Positions 1 through 6,980 of a stretch of 8,564 bases of DNA are shown piece by piece (within the stretch, counting starts at the first letter, position 1; every line of letters begins with the position of its first letter). The stretch comes from a bacterium (lineage in GTDB: Bacteria; Chloroflexota; Dormibacteria; UBA8260; Bog-877). Location: contig JAKAVU010000119.1 of NCBI GenBank assembly GCA_021817185.1, positions 1 through 8,564 on the forward strand, read 5' to 3'. The position numbers and the translations under genes were made by a program. Below the pieces are notes generated by a model. It searched no databases. It worked only from the letters and a program-made list of their open reading frames with translations, and had not been told where the DNA came from.

Positions 1-1
1 G

Positions 2-943
2 GAGGAGGCGCTCCGGCGCGGAAGGGTCCCCGTCCCCGAGCAGGTGGAGGCGGTGGCGGCGGCTGAGCCGTACGGGTACCGCTGGCGGGGCGAGCTCCAC
101 CGGGGCGCCCACGGACGGGGACTGGGATTCACCGCCCGGGGCTCGTATCGGGTGGTGGAGGTGGAGGGCTGTCCCATCCACCACCCGTCCATCGACCGCG
201 CCATCGAGCCCCTGGGGGTTCTGGTCGGCGGGCTGGACGACGGAGCCGCCACCATCCACCTGACGGTCGGCGCCGGGGGTCGGGAGCTGCTGTTGCAGAG
301 CCGGCCGGACCCCGGGCCCGGGCGGGATCTGGTCGCGGCCCACAGCCTCGGATATCCGGGGGCGCCGCAGCTGACGGCCGAGTCGACCGGGCTCAGCTAT
401 CGAGGGCGCCAATTCAGAGTGCATCCCGACTCCTTCATCCAGGTCAATCAGGGCAGCCTTGGGCTGCTCTACGAGACCGTCGTCGAGTGGCTGAGCGGCG
501 AGCTCGAAGGGCACAACGTGGTCGACGCCTACGGGGGATCGGGCTGGCTCGGGCTGCGGCTCAGTGATGAGGGGGCGAGGGTCCTGGTGATAGAGCAGAG
601 CCCCGTCTCCGCCCGGCTCTGCCAGCTCCACGCGCAGATGTACGAACAGCCCAGGCTGGAGGTTCGCTGCGGCCTCGTCGAGGAGCTGCTCCCGCAGGCG
701 GGCAGGCCCGATGTGGTGGTGGTGGATCCGCCCCGCAGCGGCCTCGGCCCCCAGGTCAGCGGCTGGCTGGCCATGGCCGGGCCTCCCACCGTCGTGTACC
801 TGAGTTGCGAGGTCTCGGCGCTCGCCCGCGACCTGGAGGCGCTCTGCCGTCTGGGCCCCTACCGGCTGGAGCGAGTGCGGTTGGTGGACATGTTTCCGCA
901 GACCTATCACTTCGAGACCGTGGCCCTGCTCCGGCGCTCCTGA
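2..943 (+). CDS. TrmA/RlmD-family RNA (uracil-C5)-methyltransferase, 5' end cut by the window edge
   Basis: The encoded enzyme should transfer a methyl group from S-adenosylmethionine to C5 of a uridine in rRNA or tRNA. The frame is open to the window edge and the GTG at 44 lies inside it. The residues before that GTG look like the family's central region, so the true start and any N-terminal TRAM domain or iron-sulphur cysteines are off-window. Visible in order: the substrate-binding FIQVNQ motif (434-451); the SAM-binding loop, here YGGSGWLGL rather than the usual CGxGxFxL (about 532-558); DPPRSG (725-742); YLSC with the presumed catalytic cysteine codon at 806-808, followed by the ALARDL stretch; and HFETVALL near the C-terminus with the presumed general-base glutamate at 914-916. 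All catalytic residues are present, so the visible part looks functional. Whether the target is 23S rRNA (RlmD/RlmCD) or tRNA (TrmA) cannot be decided. It lies 87 bases upstream of dnaE on the same strand. Confidence 0.9.
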   Translation, partial: EEALRRGRVPVPEQVEAVAAAEPYGYRWRGELHRGAHGRGLGFTARGSYRVVEVEGCPIHHPSIDRAIEPLGVLVGGLDDGAATIHLTVGAGGRELLLQSRPDPGPGRDLVAAHSLGYPGAPQLTAESTGLSYRGRQFRVHPDSFIQVNQGSLGLLYETVVEWLSGELEGHNVVDAYGGSGWLGLRLSDEGARVLVIEQSPVSARLCQLHAQMYEQPRLEVRCGLVEELLPQAGRPDVVVVDPPRSGLGPQVSGWLAMAGPPTVVYLSCEVSALARDLEALCRLGPYRLERVRLVDMFPQTYHFETVALLRRS

Positions 944-1030
944 GGTGCTCCGCGCAGTCGGGCAGCACTCCCGGCCGATCCCCGATACTGGGAGCGCCAC
1001 CCCGCCCCATTCCCGGTCCAGCCGCAAGCC
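944..1030 (+). promoter_or_regulatory. methyltransferase-dnaE intergenic gap, possible dnaE leader
   Basis: This 87-base gap separates two genes on the same strand. It contains two weak inverted repeats: GTGCT/AGCAC (945-949 with 964-968, 14-base loop) and CTCCC/GGGAG (968-972 with 990-994, 17-base loop). A GATACT hexamer at 984-989 resembles a -10 box, but I see no matching -35. There is no clear Shine-Dalgarno sequence before the dnaE ATG. The gap could hold a dnaE promoter or be plain read-through spacer. Confidence 0.25.
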
Positions 1031-4000
1031 ATGCCGTCCGTAGAATTCGCCCACCTTCACACCCACTCGGAGTACTCGCTCCTGGACGGAGCGGCGCGCC
1101 TGCGCGACCTGGTGGCGCGGGCCAAGGCCCTGGGCCAGTCCGCGATCGCGGTCACCGACCACGGCGTCCTGGCGGCGGCGATCGAGTTCCACGAGGTGGC
1201 CCGGGAGGTCGGCGTCAAGCCGATCATCGGCTGCGAGGTTTACGTGGCGGCGCGCTCCCGGCTGCAGAAGGAGGGCCGCGCCGACCGCGACCCATCCCAC
1301 CTGATCCTGCTGGCGCGGGACCGGGTGGGGTACTCCAACCTGGTCAAGTTGGTGAGCCGGGCCCACCTGGAGGGGTTCTACTACAAGCCCCGCATCGACC
1401 GCCAGCTGCTGGGTGAGTACGCGCAGGGGCTGATCGCCCTCTCCGGGTGCGTCGGGGGAGACGTCCCCCAGCTGGTGCTGGCTGGTGATCTCAAGGGGGC
1501 CAGTCGCCTGGCCCGGGAGTATGCGGAGCTGATGGGCGATGACTCCTACTTCCTGGAGATCCAGGACCACGGGATGGAGGAGGAGGCGCGGGTCCGCGAG
1601 GGGCTCATGGAGATCTCGCGGCAGACCGGCATCCCGCTGGTGGCCACCAACGACTGCCACTATGTGGACCCAGGAGACGCCGAGGCCCACGACGTGCTTC
1701 TCTGTATCCAGACCGGAAGCCGGGTGGAGGACCAGCGCCGGCTGCGATTCGCGGGCCCGCACTTCTACCTGAGCTCCGGGGACGAGATGGCGGAGAGGTT
1801 CGCGTACTGCCCGGACGCGGTCAGCAACAGCGTCGCCATCGCCGCCCGCTGCGAGTTCGAGCCCGTCCTGGGCCAGCGCCTGCTGCCGCGGTACGAGGTT
1901 GCCAGCGGCGAGGACGCCGACAGCCAGCTGCGGCGGGCGGCGGAGGACGGCCTCCGGGAGCGCTGCGAGGGCGAGCCGCCGGAGGCGTACCGGGAGCGGC
2001 TCGACTACGAGCTGGAGGTGATCAGGCAGACCGGGTTCGCCGCCTACTTCCTGATCGTCTGGGACTTCACCAAGGCCGGGCGCGACTCGGGGGTGAAGAT
2101 CGGACCGGGCCGGGGATCGGCCGCCGGGAGCCTGGTCAGCTACAGCCTGGGGATCACGGCGCTGGACCCGATCCGCTACGGCCTCATCTTCGAGCGCTTC
2201 CTGAACCCCGAGCGGGTCTCCATGCCCGACATCGACATTGACTTCGATGTGCAGGGGCGCAGCCGGGTCATCGAGTACGTGACCACCAAGTACGGCAGCG
2301 ACCGGGTGGCCCAGATCGTGACCTACGGGACCATGGCCGCCAGGGCCGCGATCCGCGATGTCGGCCGAGCCCTGAACGTCCCGCTGCCGGAGGTCGACCG
2401 GCTGGCCAAGCTGGTGCCGACCCGCCCCGGGATGACCCTGGCCACCGCGCTCAAGGACTCCAGGGAGCTCATGGACGTGTACCGCCAGGAGGAGTGGGCG
2501 CGCCGCCTGCTGGACACGGCTCAGAGGCTGGAGGGGATCTCCCGCAACGCCGGCACCCATGCCGCCGGGGTGGTGATCGCGCCGGGGCCGCTCATGGACT
2601 ACGTCCCTCTGCAGCGCGCCACCACTAACAAGGACGCGGTGGTGACCCAGTTCGACATGAACGGGGTCCAGAAGATAGGGCTCTTGAAGATGGACTTCCT
2701 GGGCCTGGAGAACCTCACCGTGATGGAGGAGACTCTGGATCACATCGAGCGTCTCCGGGGGGTCCGCCCCGACCTGGACCGGATCCCTCTCGACGACCCC
2801 GCGACCTATGAGCTCCTGGGAAGGGGGGACACCATCGGGGTCTTCCAGATGGAGGCCGAGGGCGGGCGGCGCATCCTCATGGACATGCGGCCGCGGTCGA
2901 TCGAGGACATGGCCGCGGCCAACGCCCTCAACCGGCCGGGACCGATCGAGGGCGGGGTCATCGAGCTCTACATGAGCCGGCGCCGGGGCGAGGAACCGAT
3001 CACCTACCTGCTCCCGGAGCTGGAGTCGGTCTTGGCGGAGACCCACGGGATCATCGTCTACCAGGATCAGGTGATGCAGATCGCGTCGGCCGCCGCCGGC
3101 TTCACCCTGGGGGAGGCCGACCTGCTGCGGGCGGCGATGGGCAAGAAGGACAAGGGCAAGATGGCGGCCCAGAGGGAGCGCTTCATGGCGGGAGCCATGG
3201 GACGGGGCGTGGACGAGACGACCGCCAACGAGCTCTTCGAGTTGATCGACTTCTTCGCCGGCTACGGGTTCAACAAGGCGCACGCGGTCGCCTATGGCCT
3301 GATCAGTTACCAGACCGCCTACCTCAAGGCCAACTATCCGCTGGAGTACATGACGGCGCTGCTGAACAGCCGCGCCGGGGACTTCGACCGCATCAAGCGG
3401 GTGATCCTGGATGCCCGCGAGCGTCAGATCGAGGTCCTGCCCCCGGATGTGAATCGCTCCCAGCCCGCCTTCAGCGTGGTTCGGGAGGCGGATTCTCCAG
3501 AAGGCGCCGGGGGCCAGATCATCTACGGCCTCCAGCAGATCAAGAATGTGGGAGAGGGTGCGGCCCAGGCGGTGGTGGCGGCCCGCGAGCAGGGGGGCCC
3601 GTTCCGATCGCTGGTGGACCTCTGCCAGCGGGTGCGCGGGCGCGATCTCAACCGTCGAGCCCTGGAGGCGCTGATCCGGTGCGGCGCCTGCGACGCCCTC
3701 GGAGACCGTGGCTGGCTGCTGGCGGAGTTGGACCAGGCGATGCGCCGGGCCGAGCGGGTGGCCCGCGATCTGGAGTCCGGGCAGATCCAGCTCTTCGACC
3801 TGGATGAGGCCGGCGGAGCCGGGGACATCAGCGGTGGCCTCACCGTCCCCGCCGAGGTTGCGCTCACCCCCGCGGCCGAGCGCGAGAGGCTGCTCTGGGA
3901 GCGGGAGCTCCTGGGGATGTATTTGAGCCGCCATCCCCTATCGCACCTGGGCCCCGAGCTGGGGCGGCTGACCGACACCAAGCTGCTGGACCTCGCCGGC

Positions 4001-4657
4001 CTGGAGGGAAGGACGGTGCAGGTGGGCGGCTCGCTGCGGGAGTGCCGGCGGGTCCAAACCGGCAAGGGTGACCAGATGGCCTTCGCCTCCCTGGAGGACA
4101 TGACCGGCGTCTGCGAGCTGGTCATATTCCCCAAGGTGTTCCGCCGGGCCCATGAGCTGCTCCAACCCGATGCGGTGGTCGTGGTGCGCGGCCGGGTGGA
4201 GGTGGGGCCCAGGCCGGGGTCGGCATCGGCCAATCCCCGCGCCGCGGGCTTCGAGTCCTCGGATCCGGCGCTGGAGGAGTCAGCCGGCGAGGAGGCTGAG
4301 GAGGCGAGGGTGATAGCCGAGGAGGTGTTCGGGCTGGATGCCCCCGAGCTCGCCGGGTGGAGTCCCGACGCGGTCGTGCACATCTCCCCGAGCGCGGTGT
4401 CCGAGGGCTCCCTGGAGGAGCTGGCCGCGGCGCTGGCGGCGAATCGGGGGAGCGCCAGGGTCGTGCTCCATGTCCGCGACGACCAGGGAGGCCATGAGAT
4501 CGAACTCGGCGACTCCTACAGGGTCAGCGTGTCCGACGCTCTGGCCGAGGCGGTCCGGCGCGCCTGTGGCCCGGGCAGCTACCGGGTGGAGACCCGGAGG
4601 CCGATCGCACCTCCTCCGCAGCGATTCCGACCGAAGGCGGCGGCGCAGGCCTCCTGA
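1031..4657 (+). CDS. dnaE: DNA polymerase III subunit alpha (replicative DNA polymerase)
   Basis: The product is the catalytic subunit of the chromosomal replicase, 1208 residues and full length for the family. The N-terminal PHP domain (about 1-280) starts with HLHTHS and retains all nine expected metal ligands: H10, H12, D19, H44, E69, H90, C140, D208 and H210. The polymerase core carries GPGRGSAAGS (about 358-367) and PDIDIDFD (399-406), whose D400 and D402 are catalytic. The third catalytic aspartate is D555 in KMDFLGL. The NKAHAVAYG signature (about 757-765) follows. A helix-hairpin-helix region lies around 836-900 (IKNVGEGAA). Q918-I-Q-L-F922 matches the beta-clamp-binding consensus at the position known in E. 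coli alpha. An OB fold lies around 990-1057 and a C-terminal domain follows. The ATG at 1031 is chosen because HLHTHS begins seven residues later and no earlier start fits, although the ribosome binding site is weak. The intact PHP domain suggests intrinsic metal-dependent 3'-5' exonuclease activity. It converges with yggT. Confidence 0.98.
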   Translation: MPSVEFAHLHTHSEYSLLDGAARLRDLVARAKALGQSAIAVTDHGVLAAAIEFHEVAREVGVKPIIGCEVYVAARSRLQKEGRADRDPSHLILLARDRVGYSNLVKLVSRAHLEGFYYKPRIDRQLLGEYAQGLIALSGCVGGDVPQLVLAGDLKGASRLAREYAELMGDDSYFLEIQDHGMEEEARVREGLMEISRQTGIPLVATNDCHYVDPGDAEAHDVLLCIQTGSRVEDQRRLRFAGPHFYLSSGDEMAERFAYCPDAVSNSVAIAARCEFEPVLGQRLLPRYEVASGEDADSQLRRAAEDGLRERCEGEPPEAYRERLDYELEVIRQTGFAAYFLIVWDFTKAGRDSGVKIGPGRGSAAGSLVSYSLGITALDPIRYGLIFERFLNPERVSMPDIDIDFDVQGRSRVIEYVTTKYGSDRVAQIVTYGTMAARAAIRDVGRALNVPLPEVDRLAKLVPTRPGMTLATALKDSRELMDVYRQEEWARRLLDTAQRLEGISRNAGTHAAGVVIAPGPLMDYVPLQRATTNKDAVVTQFDMNGVQKIGLLKMDFLGLENLTVMEETLDHIERLRGVRPDLDRIPLDDPATYELLGRGDTIGVFQMEAEGGRRILMDMRPRSIEDMAAANALNRPGPIEGGVIELYMSRRRGEEPITYLLPELESVLAETHGIIVYQDQVMQIASAAAGFTLGEADLLRAAMGKKDKGKMAAQRERFMAGAMGRGVDETTANELFELIDFFAGYGFNKAHAVAYGLISYQTAYLKANYPLEYMTALLNSRAGDFDRIKRVILDARERQIEVLPPDVNRSQPAFSVVREADSPEGAGGQIIYGLQQIKNVGEGAAQAVVAAREQGGPFRSLVDLCQRVRGRDLNRRALEALIRCGACDALGDRGWLLAELDQAMRRAERVARDLESGQIQLFDLDEAGGAGDISGGLTVPAEVALTPAAERERLLWERELLGMYLSRHPLSHLGPELGRLTDTKLLDLAGLEGRTVQVGGSLRECRRVQTGKGDQMAFASLEDMTGVCELVIFPKVFRRAHELLQPDAVVVVRGRVEVGPRPGSASANPRAAGFESSDPALEESAGEEAEEARVIAEEVFGLDAPELAGWSPDAVVHISPSAVSEGSLEELAAALAANRGSARVVLHVRDDQGGHEIELGDSYRVSVSDALAEAVRRACGPGSYRVETRRPIAPPPQRFRPKAAAQAS

Positions 4658-4668
4658 GCGCGTCTCAG
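4654..4668. terminator. short hairpin spanning both convergent stop codons (weak)
   Basis: CTGAG and CTCAG form a 5-bp stem around a 5-base loop, exactly between and overlapping the TGA stops of dnaE (4655-4657, +) and yggT (4665-4667, -). There is no T-tract on either side, so this is at best a weak bidirectional terminator. It is called mainly for its position. Confidence 0.25.
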
Positions 4669-5228
4669 AGCCGGTTGGCGCTCTGCTGGATGAGCGGGAA
4701 GAGGATCTGAGCCAGCCCGATGTAGATGACCAGGAAGATGACGAAGGCGGCGAGCGCGGAGCTCTCGCCCCGGCTGCGGGTCAGCTTGGCGATGGGGTCG
4801 ATCAGGCTGTCGGTGATGCGGCGGATGGCGAACACCAAGGGGTGCCAGGGGTCGACATGCAGGAAGCCCAACAACACCCTGATCAGCAGCAGCAGCAGCA
4901 CGATCAGCAGCACCGCGGTCAGGAACTCGAGCACCACCGACACCAGGGCGCCGATGGGGTTGACGAACCCGGTCAGCGCCAGCCCCTGGAGAACATCCGC
5001 CACCGCGTAGGTGATGACGATCGCCAGCAGGGGGGAGAGGTCCATTCCCGCCAGGGTGGGCAGGAGCCGCCGCAGCGGCCGGATCACGGGCAGGACCAGG
5101 TCGTCCAGGAGCCGGCCGATGGCGCTGCCCGAGGCGCCGGGGAAAAAGGTCAGAAGCGCCCAGACCAGGATGCAGAGGGCGTAGATATCGAGCAGGGTTG
5201 CCAGATCACCGACCAAGATCGTGGCCAC
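4665..5228 (-). CDS. YggT-family integral membrane protein, two YGGT repeats
   Basis: This 187-residue protein has two tandem YGGT units. The first contains a membrane segment (about 11-29), then LVLPVIRPLRRLLPTLAGMD (45-63), which fits the family signature of a P-x-R-P-L-R basic helix before a G-x-D, then a segment at about 66-87. The second repeats the plan with a long, leucine-rich segment (92-121), RRITDSLIDPIAKL (136-149) and a last segment at about 157-180. The family has been linked to osmotic tolerance and, in several lineages, to cell-division gene clusters or membrane-protein complexes; its biochemistry is unclear. The frame opens at a GTG at 5255, but nothing resembling a ribosome binding site precedes that codon. 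The GTG at 5228 has GGAG five bases upstream and is preferred. The gene lies behind a Crp/Fnr-like gene on the same strand but 222 bases away, so it probably has its own promoter. Confidence 0.88.
   Translation of the reverse strand: MATILVGDLATLLDIYALCILVWALLTFFPGASGSAIGRLLDDLVLPVIRPLRRLLPTLAGMDLSPLLAIVITYAVADVLQGLALTGFVNPIGALVSVVLEFLTAVLLIVLLLLLIRVLLGFLHVDPWHPLVFAIRRITDSLIDPIAKLTRSRGESSALAAFVIFLVIYIGLAQILFPLIQQSANRL
4881..4914. repeat. AGC/CAG trinucleotide low-complexity tract inside yggT
   Basis: CAG/AGC triplets run through this stretch, broken once by a GATCAG unit. On the minus strand they read as CTG leucine codons and form the leucine-rich core of the third membrane segment of the YggT protein. 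The tract is probably selected at protein level by a hydrophobic helix with strong CTG bias. It could allow slippage-related length change by whole codons without shifting the frame. Confidence 0.5.
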
Positions 5229-5248
5229 GTTCACTCCGGCAGTATATG
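5229..5248 (-). promoter_or_regulatory. possible -10 box and ribosome binding site of yggT
   Basis: On the minus strand TATACT (5248-5243) matches a -10 box at five of six positions. GGAG (5237-5234) stands five bases before the GTG at 5228. Transcription from this -10 would start a few bases before GGAG, giving a very short 5' leader and excluding the GTG at 5255 as start. No good -35 hexamer is visible at the right spacing, so the promoter call is tentative. Confidence 0.35.
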
Positions 5249-5434
5249 GCGGCACTTTGAGGAGAAGCTGGGCGTCGGGGGAGACGGCGGACCCGGGCGC
5301 TGGCGGTGGCCACCCCTTACCGACCGGAGGCTCGAGAGGCCGTCCGGCCAGTCCCCCGAACCCGAGAGTCCGGCGGCCGAGCGGCCCAGCCGAGGCGGAG
5401 TTCGGCAGTGGCCGCGCCGGAGAGATTCGCTCCT

Positions 5435-5451
5435 GGACCCCTGACGGGCCC
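5435..5451 (-). terminator. possible short hairpin after the Crp/Fnr-like gene
   Basis: On the minus strand GGGCCC and GGGTCC pair into a 6-bp stem with one G-T wobble around a 5-base loop. The stem begins at the last base of the TAG stop codon. No T-tract follows. The remaining gap up to yggT shows no further feature I can support except the possible yggT promoter. Confidence 0.25.
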
Positions 5452-6275
5452 TAGTCGTCGCCCATGGTTGCCGATCCGACCGCGGCCAACTCGTCCCTGA
5501 TCACCTGGTAGCACTCGCAGGAGGTGGCCTCCAGCCCGCGGCGGTCCAGGATCTCCACATGGCCGCGGTGGTAGCGGATGAGACCAGCCCGCTGCAGGAG
5601 TCCGGCCGACAGGGTGACGGTGGCGCGCCTGGCTCCCAGCATCTGGCCCAGGAACTCCTGGGTGATGGGAAACTCATCCTTGCCCACTCGATCATGGCTC
5701 ATCAGCAGCCAGCGGCTGAGACGCTCCTCCGTGGAGTGGAGGCGGTTGCAGGCGGCCGCCTGGGAGATCTGACCGAACAGCGCCAGGACATAGCTCTGCA
5801 CCACCCTTGCCAGGGGCGCGCAGTTGGCGACCTCGTTGAGGAAGGCGGTGGCGGACATGGTGAGAGCCCGACCGGCGACCTGGGAGATCGCCCGGACCCG
5901 CAGACTGCCGCCGAGGATGGTGGGGACCCCGACCAGCCCCTCGTTACCCACGGTGGCCACCTCAACGATGTTGCCGTCCTCCATCGGGGCGACCAGCGAC
6001 ACCACCCCATCCAGGGGGAAGTGGACAGCGTCAACGACCTCCCCGGGCTCGAAGAGCACTGTCTTCAGGTGCAGGAAATGCGGCACCATCTGCGCCCGGA
6101 TTCTGAGCCGGTCGTCCTCCGGGAGCCGCGCCAACAGCCTGTTCTCGACACCGAGATCCGAGCCATTGGCTCCGTTCGAGCCTACCGCCAACGCCAGCCT
6201 CCGGTACCTACCACTTCGGTCGAGCAGGTCATTCGACGAGTCCGTACGGTGGAGGACCGACACCGGAGAACTCAT
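5451..6275 (-). CDS. Crp/Fnr-family transcriptional regulator
   Basis: This 274-residue protein has the two-domain Crp/Fnr plan. After a loose N-terminal extension (1-40), the effector-binding beta-barrel starts at ENRLLARLP (44-52) and includes VLFEPGEVVDAVHFPLDGVVSLV (73-95) and EVATVGNEGLVG (105-116). A dimerisation helix follows, with AAACNRLHSTEERLSRWLL (173-191). The helix-turn-helix is ITQEFLGQMLGARRATVTLSAGLLQRAGLI (204-233), and a wing (YHRGHVEILDRRGLE) leads to a C-terminal SCECY (252-256). It lacks the FNR N-terminal cysteine cluster and the clear Crp cyclic-nucleotide phosphate cassette, so its signal is unknown. The ATG at 6275 is chosen over an upstream TTG at 6293 because AGGA (6282-6285) sits six bases before it. 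It is divergent from the MarR-like gene, so the two likely share the control region between them. Confidence 0.93.
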   Translation of the reverse strand: MSSPVSVLHRTDSSNDLLDRSGRYRRLALAVGSNGANGSDLGVENRLLARLPEDDRLRIRAQMVPHFLHLKTVLFEPGEVVDAVHFPLDGVVSLVAPMEDGNIVEVATVGNEGLVGVPTILGGSLRVRAISQVAGRALTMSATAFLNEVANCAPLARVVQSYVLALFGQISQAAACNRLHSTEERLSRWLLMSHDRVGKDEFPITQEFLGQMLGARRATVTLSAGLLQRAGLIRYHRGHVEILDRRGLEATSCECYQVIRDELAAVGSATMGDD

Positions 6276-6306
6276 CTGCCATCCTAACTTCAACGAGGCC
6301 CCTCAG

Positions 6307-6342
6307 GCAAGCTTTGTGCTTCGTGATTGGCACCTGGCTTGC
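6307..6342. promoter_or_regulatory. nested 36-bp dyad between divergent regulators, candidate operator
   Basis: GCAAGC (6307-6312) and GTGC (6316-6319) on the left are mirrored by GCAC (6330-6333) and GCTTGC (6337-6342) on the right. The spacing is identical on each side (3 bases) and the core is 10 bases, so both arm pairs share one centre at 6324.5. It lies between the Crp/Fnr-like start (6275, -) and the MarR-like start (6363, +), where a dimeric repressor could act on both promoters. It does not match the Crp or Fnr consensus spacing. It could also form an RNA hairpin with an internal loop. Operator function is inferred. Confidence 0.45.
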
Positions 6343-6350
6343 GCTGAAGT

Positions 6351-6355
6351 GGAGG
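6351..6355 (+). promoter_or_regulatory. ribosome binding site deciding the marR-like TTG start
   Basis: GGAGG stands seven bases before the TTG at 6363 and four before the in-frame TTG at 6360. The nearest in-frame ATG (6381) is too far away, so a TTG start is favoured. Confidence 0.6.
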
Positions 6356-6362
6356 ATTCTTG

Positions 6363-6980
6363 TTGGCACTCACAAGTGGCATGGGCCTGAGCCCCCCGGA
6401 GGCCGTGCGGCAGTCGATACAACCCCCAGGTGGGGGCACTCGCTCCGGGAGCAACCGGCCCCCTGCGCTCTTGCCCGAGGTTTCCCAGGGGCTGGGTCCG
6501 CTGGGTGGCGTCACCAGCCAGATGGTGAGCTTGTGGATGGACCTGGTGCGGCAGGCCTTCCCCGCTGCCGCGCCAGCGCCGCAGCCAGCCCTTGCGGGCT
6601 TGACCTCACGCCAGCTGAATGCCCTTGACTGCATCTCCCAGGAGGAGCTCACGATGACCCAGCTCGCACGAGCGCTCAGGGTCACCGAGTCGTGCGCGAC
6701 CGCGCTGGCTGACCGTCTCTTTGCCGTCGGAGCGATATCGCGTGAGCGCGACCCCGGGGACCGCCGCCTGGTCCGGGTGGCCGCAACCGAGGTGGGGCGG
6801 TCCCTTGCCGCTGGCTACCGGCGAGACCTGGAGGCCGCCTTGGAGCGGCTTCTCGACCAACTGGAACCCACCAAGCTCACGGCGGTGACGCTGGCGATGT
6901 CTCAACTTGGGGACCGTGACCGGGCTCGCCCTGCTGAGGACGGCCAGGTGGCCGCCTCTAGGACTGAGGACCCTTCTTGA
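6363..6980 (+). CDS. MarR-family transcriptional regulator
   Basis: The 205-residue product is a predicted winged-helix DNA-binding regulator that should act as a dimer, typically repressing nearby genes until a small ligand binds. The winged-helix core runs from about LTSRQLNALDCI (80-91) through the recognition segment TMTQLARALRVTESCATALADRL (98-119). It ends in the wing with the diagnostic DPGDRR (130-135). C-terminal helices about 145-183 (LEAALERLLDQLEP) form the usual dimerisation region. The first 50 or so residues are Pro/Gly-rich and absent from typical 140-160-residue MarR proteins. The TTG at 6363 is chosen because of GGAGG seven bases upstream; ATG 6522, which would give a normal-length protein, has no ribosome binding site. 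The gene is divergent from the Crp/Fnr-like gene. Its 3' end overlaps the frame of the sigma-like gene, suggesting a shared transcript. Confidence 0.9.
   Translation: MALTSGMGLSPPEAVRQSIQPPGGGTRSGSNRPPALLPEVSQGLGPLGGVTSQMVSLWMDLVRQAFPAAAPAPQPALAGLTSRQLNALDCISQEELTMTQLARALRVTESCATALADRLFAVGAISRERDPGDRRLVRVAATEVGRSLAAGYRRDLEAALERLLDQLEPTKLTAVTLAMSQLGDRDRARPAEDGQVAASRTEDPS

Noticed and set aside
805..1416. Forward frame of 203 codons overlapping the methyltransferase end and the dnaE start
   Set aside because: It is Pro/Gly/Arg-rich without a domain and lies in the shadow of two well-supported genes.
3523..4383. Minus-strand frame of 286 codons opposite dnaE
   Set aside because: Ser/Arg/Pro-rich antisense translation of a clear gene, with no recognisable motif.
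4338..5444. Forward frame of 368 codons across the dnaE end and yggT
   Set aside because: It runs antisense to yggT and its Gln/Asp-rich middle is the reverse reading of leucine codons and the AGC tract, so it is an artefact of codon bias.
5559..6287. Forward frame of 242 codons opposite the Crp/Fnr-like gene
   Set aside because: Antisense shadow; the minus strand encodes a complete recognisable regulator.
6316..6333. GTGC-N10-GCAC taken alone as a Crp site
   Set aside because: Half-site spacing is too wide for TGTGA-N6-TCACA, so it is kept only as part of the nested dyad.
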